Below, piece after piece: positions 12,983 through 16,594 of a stretch of DNA of 16,594 nucleotides. Position numbers and translations under genes: made by a program. Within the stretch, counting starts at the first letter, position 1; every line of letters starts with the position of its first letter. Under the pieces are notes generated by a model. The model saw nothing but the letters and a program-made list of their open reading frames with translations, had not been told where the DNA came from and made no database searches. Origin of the DNA: an uncultured Lachnospiraceae bacterium (lineage in GTDB: Bacteria > Bacillota > Clostridia > Lachnospirales > Lachnospiraceae); NCBI GenBank assembly GCA_947631075.1, contig CANRJU010000025.1:1-16594 (forward strand), in the 5' to 3' direction.

Positions 12983-13413
12983 GGCGGAGCGGGTCTTTTA
13001 CGCTGGAGGCGGTGTTCGTCGTGAGCATCAGCGTGTATGTGCTGTTCGCGATTATTTTTGGCGGTTTTTACGCGCACGATTCCCTTGTTATGGAATCCGC
13101 CGTCAATGAAATGGCGGCCGCGTGGCTGTCAGAGGCGGACGGCGTGAAAAACGCGGCGTGGAGCGGACAGGTCCAAAGGGATATCGGCCAAAAGCTGTGG
13201 CTCATGGATGTAACAAGCGTATCGATAAAAAATAAATGGCAGTCCAAGGAGATACGGGTGAAGTACACCCTGCCGATTTCTTTTGGACTTGTGAAAAGAA
13301 TTCTGTCGGACGGAAAATCGGTCCTGGTCTATGAGACAGAGAGGGAAAACCGGATTCCGGCAGAATATATCTGGGAGTTTGGCAAAGGAGAGGGGGATGA
13401 AAATGAAAAATGA
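12979..13413 (+). CDS. second TadE/TadF-like minor pilin
   Basis: The gene encodes 144 residues from TTG 12979, which overlaps the upstream TGA as TTGA and suggests coupled translation. Longer upstream starts in this frame would only translate the peptidase gene out of frame. The N-terminus is LRRSGSFTLEAVFVVSISVY: a basic leader, Gly-Ser cleavage region, Glu at +5 and a membrane helix (about 7-28), which is a class III prepilin pattern. The remaining ~115 residues form a small extracytoplasmic domain with no Cys pairs, unlike the first TadE-like protein. The stop overlaps the next gene by 17 bases. The role as a minor pilin is inferred from the signal and location. Assignment to TadE versus TadF is open. 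Confidence 0.75.
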   Translation: MRRSGSFTLEAVFVVSISVYVLFAIIFGGFYAHDSLVMESAVNEMAAAWLSEADGVKNAAWSGQVQRDIGQKLWLMDVTSVSIKNKWQSKEIRVKYTLPISFGLVKRILSDGKSVLVYETERENRIPAEYIWEFGKGEGDENEK

Positions 13414-14623
13414 GATCTGGCAGGACGGCACCGGCAATTATCTGAAAGTGCTGGGCGGAGAGATGGATGATTTCAGCGAACGGATTTTTTCCTATCAGGA
13501 TATTCCCGGATTTCTTCCTATGGAAGTGAGGAGGATCAACGGTGAAAAGGAATTGTTCTATCCTGTGTCCGGAAAGATTGCTCTAGGACAGTACCTTTCC
13601 CAGACCGGCTTTGACAAAGAGGATATCCGGCGTTTTGTGCGGGAAATTCTGGACATGGCGGATCAACTGGAGGAATATTTGCTGGACTGCAATGGACTTG
13701 TGCTGGATGAGGATTTGCTGTTCGTCGATCAGAGGAGCGGGGAGCTGGAGGGGATTTATGTTCCGGGAGAGGGACGCGGACTGATTAGCGGGCTGGGAGG
13801 GCTGTTAGAATCGGTCATGGAGAAAATGGACCACAAAAACCGGGAGCTGGTGTTTTTTGTATACGGGATGCACACGCTGACCAAGGAGGCGGGTTGCACC
13901 CGGGATGCGCTGCGGGAGTATGTATCGGAGGAGAAAAAATGGCCGGATTCCGGATGGGCGGAAGGAGAGGCGGACGAGGAAAAGAGACTGCCAGGCAGAA
14001 AAGCGTCGGGCAGCGGGCCGTCAGACAGAAGGGTGGCAGAGAGGAAAAAGGCGTCGGGCAGCGGGCCGGCAGACAGAAGCCGCGGCACAGGAAAAAAGGG
14101 AGAATGGGACAGCTTCAGAGGCTATATAGTGCCGGGAATCATTTTGCTGTGCGGCGTTCTGTGCGCTCTGATTTTGTGGAACAGCGGCGTTTTCCGGACG
14201 GCGGTGACCGGTCAGGTCGACAGGAGCAAGTTAGCGGGAGCCGCGGCTTTTCTGGCCGCGGTCACGGGATATGGCATGTACCGGACGGCCCCCCGGAGGG
14301 AGAATTCTTCCAGGGCGTCGTCGAGGCGATATCTGATCCGGGAGCGTGAGGAGGATCAGGATAAGAGGGTGTGCCTGATTCCCCAAAAGAGGGCGGGGGA
14401 ACCACTGCCGGTGAAGGAGTTTCCCTTTCGGATTGAAAATGTTAAGATTCTGCGGCGAGGAGACCGGATTGTGGTCGTGGATGAGGAGAGCGACCAGGGA
14501 AGTTTTGTCAATGACAGGAGGCTGGTGCCATGGGAGGAATTTCCGGTGCAGGACGGAGATCTGATCCAGCTCACGGACAATGAGTACATTGTGGAGATTA
14601 CTCAGTCCTCGTATGTCATGTGA
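13397..14623 (+). CDS. DUF6382-type protein with truncated FHA domain
   Basis: The gene encodes 408 residues. ATG 13397 follows AAGGAGAGGGGG; Met3 (ATG 13403) is an alternative. Residues 1-180 resemble the cytoplasmic DUF6382 domain that accompanies clostridial tad clusters. A basic Gly/Ser linker (200-235) contains a repeated segment (KASGSGP-DR, twice), then two membrane helices (about 243-262 and 277-293). The C-terminal ~80 residues align to an FHA domain but only partly. FPFRIENVK is followed directly by SDQGSFVNDRRL (366-377) and PVQDGDLIQLTDNEYIVEI. The stretch that normally carries the SRxH phosphothreonine-binding residues is missing. Phosphopeptide binding is therefore doubtful. It is the last gene of the operon, and its end overlaps the convergent ASKHA gene by 22 bases. 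Confidence 0.8.
   Translation: MKMKNEIWQDGTGNYLKVLGGEMDDFSERIFSYQDIPGFLPMEVRRINGEKELFYPVSGKIALGQYLSQTGFDKEDIRRFVREILDMADQLEEYLLDCNGLVLDEDLLFVDQRSGELEGIYVPGEGRGLISGLGGLLESVMEKMDHKNRELVFFVYGMHTLTKEAGCTRDALREYVSEEKKWPDSGWAEGEADEEKRLPGRKASGSGPSDRRVAERKKASGSGPADRSRGTGKKGEWDSFRGYIVPGIILLCGVLCALILWNSGVFRTAVTGQVDRSKLAGAAAFLAAVTGYGMYRTAPRRENSSRASSRRYLIREREEDQDKRVCLIPQKRAGEPLPVKEFPFRIENVKILRRGDRIVVVDEESDQGSFVNDRRLVPWEEFPVQDGDLIQLTDNEYIVEITQSSYVM
14003..14079 (+). repeat. 29-bp direct repeat in the linker of the FHA-like gene
   Basis: GCGTCGGGCAGCGGGCCG-CAGACAGAAG occurs at 14003-14031 and 14051-14079 with one mismatch. The period is 48 bp, which is 16 codons, so the duplication keeps the frame and lengthens the basic Gly/Ser linker. 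It may vary in copy number between strains. Confidence 0.75.
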
Positions 14624-15984
14624 CGGATAAACTGCTCGTGAAAATAATCGCTGTCCGCCAGGGATACCGTGCGGATTTCGGGGAGGGAGAGGCAGGCCGG
14701 AAAGGGCGGATGTTCGTTCTCATCGTACTCGTTTACGGCGTAGTGAAAGAGCCCTCTGAGACAGGTGTTGCCCATGGGAATCACGGCGTCGGGGGATACG
14801 TCGGCAAACATGTGAAGCGTCTGGCACGCCTCGGGCTCCAGGTAAAAGCCGAAACCGCCTCCCAGATAGAGGACGGGAATCTGCTTTGCGGTCGCGCCCG
14901 CCTCCCGGCACAGCGTCTCGATACCGGCGGCCACCGCGGCTACGGCGGTCTGAATCTGCCGGAAGTCATCAGGTGTAAAGAAAAGAGGCTTTCGGTCGGG
15001 GGATACGCCCAGACGGATTCCCTCCTCCGGGAAGGCGTCCTGAAGGATTCCGCGCCGGTCGGCGTATCCGCGGACAATCACTTCCTTGCAGAGAGAGATG
15101 GCGCCAGAGCCGCAGATTCCCACAGGAAGTTTGTTGCCGATCGTGTCCAGAACCGGCTGCAGACGCTTTAACGTCACGCGGGTGATGGCGCCGGGGACGC
15201 CGGGACAGCCGCAGGAGAGGCCGCTTCCCTCAAAAGCGGGACCGGCGGCTGTGGAGGCGGCGAACATGCGGCCCTCATGGCAGAGAACCATTTCGCCGTT
15301 GGTGCCCAGGTCTACAAATAAGTAGTCCGGAGAGCCCACAAAAGCCGAAATCCACGGGAAAATGAGGATTTTGCACGAGCCGTGAACCAGAGGCCCCGGC
15401 GTGCGCTCTTTCAGCGCGAAGGGACTGGCGGAAAGAGGACGGCAGTCCCAGCCCATGAGGAGGTGGATCATGGCTGTGTTTCCGCCAATCAGGCACAGGG
15501 TGAGTTCCTCCGGGGACTGTCCATTGTCCCGCGTCAGCAGCGACACCTGCTGCTCAATGGCCTGCCGGATACAGTCTTTCAAGGTCGGCCCCTGTCCCTG
15601 GAGGGACGCCTGGATGCGGGACACGACGTCTGCGCCAAAGGCCCGCTGGGGATTGGCGAAAACAGCGCGTCTGCGCAGTTTTCCAGTGCTCCGCTCAATC
15701 AGGGCAAGGGCCACGGTCGTGGTGCCGATGTCGATGAGCAGGGTGTCGCCCGGACCAGAGATCAGGGACGTATCCTCCAGGGAAATCCCCCGGATGGAGC
15801 CGGAGCGGTCAGGAAGGGTGACGGTGACGTCGCCCTTGGGAATCATGGCGCAGTCAAAGGAATACTGCCTGCCGTCGCAGCGCCTCGCGCCGTGGCAGTT
15901 GCAGGGAAGGGAATAGCCGCTCTCCTCCAACAGCGCGAGAATGGATTTGGTATTGGAACTGTCTGCTTTTATGGAAACCTGCAT
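14602..15984 (-). CDS. RACo-like ASKHA-domain protein (DUF4445) with degenerate ferredoxin domain
   Basis: The gene encodes 460 residues. ATG 15984 follows AGGAGGT with a 4-nt spacer on the minus strand. The body is an ASKHA ATPase fold of the DUF4445 family: phosphate-1 LLIDIGTTTVALAL (82-95), phosphate-2 LFVDLGTNGEMV, a PAFEGSGLSCGCPGVPGAI stretch and the adenosine motif VLYLGGGFGFYLEP. Relatives reductively activate corrinoid proteins using an N-terminal [2Fe-2S] domain. Here that domain is only ~60 residues. It reads CNCHGARRCDGR, so C30-x5-C36 is kept but the third Cys is Arg39, and the loop before the last Cys (45) is deleted. No corrinoid protein or methyltransferase gene lies nearby. 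Family is confident. The substrate is unknown. Confidence 0.85.
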   Translation of the reverse strand: MQVSIKADSSNTKSILALLEESGYSLPCNCHGARRCDGRQYSFDCAMIPKGDVTVTLPDRSGSIRGISLEDTSLISGPGDTLLIDIGTTTVALALIERSTGKLRRRAVFANPQRAFGADVVSRIQASLQGQGPTLKDCIRQAIEQQVSLLTRDNGQSPEELTLCLIGGNTAMIHLLMGWDCRPLSASPFALKERTPGPLVHGSCKILIFPWISAFVGSPDYLFVDLGTNGEMVLCHEGRMFAASTAAGPAFEGSGLSCGCPGVPGAITRVTLKRLQPVLDTIGNKLPVGICGSGAISLCKEVIVRGYADRRGILQDAFPEEGIRLGVSPDRKPLFFTPDDFRQIQTAVAAVAAGIETLCREAGATAKQIPVLYLGGGFGFYLEPEACQTLHMFADVSPDAVIPMGNTCLRGLFHYAVNEYDENEHPPFPACLSLPEIRTVSLADSDYFHEQFIRHMTYED

Positions 15985-16006
15985 GGCGACCTCCTGTGTG
16001 AATGGA

Positions 16007-16044
16007 TTGACCGGTTACCGGTTTGTATGATACAATCTTATCAT
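16007..16044 (+). promoter_or_regulatory. candidate promoter with two dyads ahead of the rhomboid gene
   Basis: TTGACC (16007-16012) and TACAAT (16031-16036) are separated by 18 bp and read toward the rhomboid gene. The spacer contains ACCGGT-T-ACCGGT, and ATGATA/TATCAT (16027-16044) form a dyad around the -10 box. Either could be an operator. The minus-strand ASKHA gene starts just upstream, so this short region probably drives both directions. Confidence 0.5.
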
Positions 16045-16078
16045 AAATTTTAAAAGGTTTCTATGAAAAGAGGCAGAT

Positions 16079-16594
16079 ATGCGGCAAAAAACAAAAATTC
16101 CAGTAATGACCCTGATTCTGATTGCCATCAATGTACTGACATATGTGTATGTCTCATGGCGGGGGTCTGTGTATGACACGGATCATATGATTGAGATGGG
16201 GGCGCTCTATGAGCCCCTTGTGGCGCAGGAACATCAGTGGTATCGGCTGGTCACGCATTTTTTTCTCCACTACGGATGGGATCATCTGTTCAATAACATG
16301 ATCTCCCTTCTGGTACTGGGCTATGCCATGGAGCAGGTTGTGGGAAAAGTCAAGTTTTTGATTTTATATTTTCTTTCAGGAATTCTTGCAGGAGTTACTT
16401 CAATCGTTTATAATGTAGCTATTGGAGCAGAGGCTTCCGTTTCCTGCGGCGCTTCTGGGGCCATTTACGGGCTGATGGGCGCGCTGTTGATTCTTTTGGT
16501 CAAGGGGAACCGGGGCCGCAGAAGTTCGGAGGTTCCGCGCTATCTGCTGTACCTGGGAATCAGCCTGTACAGCGGTTTTCAGGATACGAGCATT
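16079..16594 (+). CDS. rhomboid-family intramembrane serine protease (partial, cut by window end)
   Basis: 172 codons are visible without a stop, so the gene continues past the window. ATG 16079 follows AGAGG with 5-nt spacing. An earlier ATG at 16063 is in another frame. After a basic start there is a membrane helix (VMTLILIAINVLTYVYVSW), then the family block QWYRLVTHFFLHYGWDHLFNNMISLLV with the HxxxN element, and the catalytic-serine motif GASGAIYGLMGALL. The catalytic His, expected further on, lies outside the window. Such proteases cut membrane proteins within their transmembrane helices. Any link to the pilus proteins is speculation. It is read from its own promoter and is divergent from the ASKHA gene. 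Confidence 0.9.
   Translation, partial: MRQKTKIPVMTLILIAINVLTYVYVSWRGSVYDTDHMIEMGALYEPLVAQEHQWYRLVTHFFLHYGWDHLFNNMISLLVLGYAMEQVVGKVKFLILYFLSGILAGVTSIVYNVAIGAEASVSCGASGAIYGLMGALLILLVKGNRGRRSSEVPRYLLYLGISLYSGFQDTSI

Noticed and set aside
13894..14349. 151-codon plus-strand frame in the linker region of the FHA-like gene
   Set aside because: It is an out-of-frame shadow generated by the repetitive Gly/Arg-rich linker. The DUF6382/FHA frame spans it without interruption.
15382..16053. 223-codon plus-strand frame over the ASKHA gene
   Set aside because: It is antisense to a gene with clear ASKHA motifs, and its composition (Gly, Arg, Gln, His) is typical of a complement-strand shadow.

Overview
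The window reads as chromosomal DNA of a monoderm Clostridia member, most likely Lachnospiraceae. The reasons are purine-rich Shine-Dalgarno sequences, GHKL kinases with LytTR regulators, a tad/flp pilus cluster with no secretin genes, and the combination of DUF5702, DUF6382/FHA and RACo-like ASKHA (DUF4445) proteins. This is judged by eye from protein motifs and no database was searched.

Layout. (1) 1-760: a leader-like repeat followed by a small hypothetical gene. (2) 862-2615 (+): two adjacent halves of a GHKL/AgrC-type sensor kinase. The first has membrane segments and a good phosphoacceptor H-box but no ATPase domain. The second has a good ATPase domain but no phosphoacceptor histidine. 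(3) 4097-2675 (-): two LytTR regulators, one with an ordinary receiver and one with a receiver that lacks every phosphorylation residue. (4) 4098-4423: a divergent control region with about eight copies of a 20-bp repeat and a candidate promoter in each direction. (5) 4448-14623 (+): a tad pilus operon in the order prepilin peptidase, TadZ-like, TadA/CpaF ATPase, TadB, TadC, Flp pilin, DUF5702 (TadG-like), TadE-like, second prepilin peptidase, second TadE-like, DUF6382/FHA-like. A roughly 330-bp interruption at 11458-11788 holds a second copy of the leader repeat and a 152-bp element with 24-bp inverted ends. (6) 15984-14602 (-): a RACo-like ASKHA protein with a damaged ferredoxin domain. (7) 16079-end (+): a rhomboid protease, cut off by the window.

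How the genes could work together. The tad genes encode a complete inner machine: motor, platform proteins, peptidases, major pilin and minor pilins. The flanking kinase/LytTR genes are the obvious candidates to control it through the shared intergenic region. The most unusual feature is how many parts have lost the residue that defines their family: the H-box His of the second kinase half, the Asp/Thr/Lys set of one receiver, the P-loop Lys of TadZ, the pThr-binding half of the FHA domain and a cluster Cys of the ASKHA protein. The missing activities may be supplied in trans by partners or replaced by protein-protein contacts. That is inference, and it would need comparison with related genomes.
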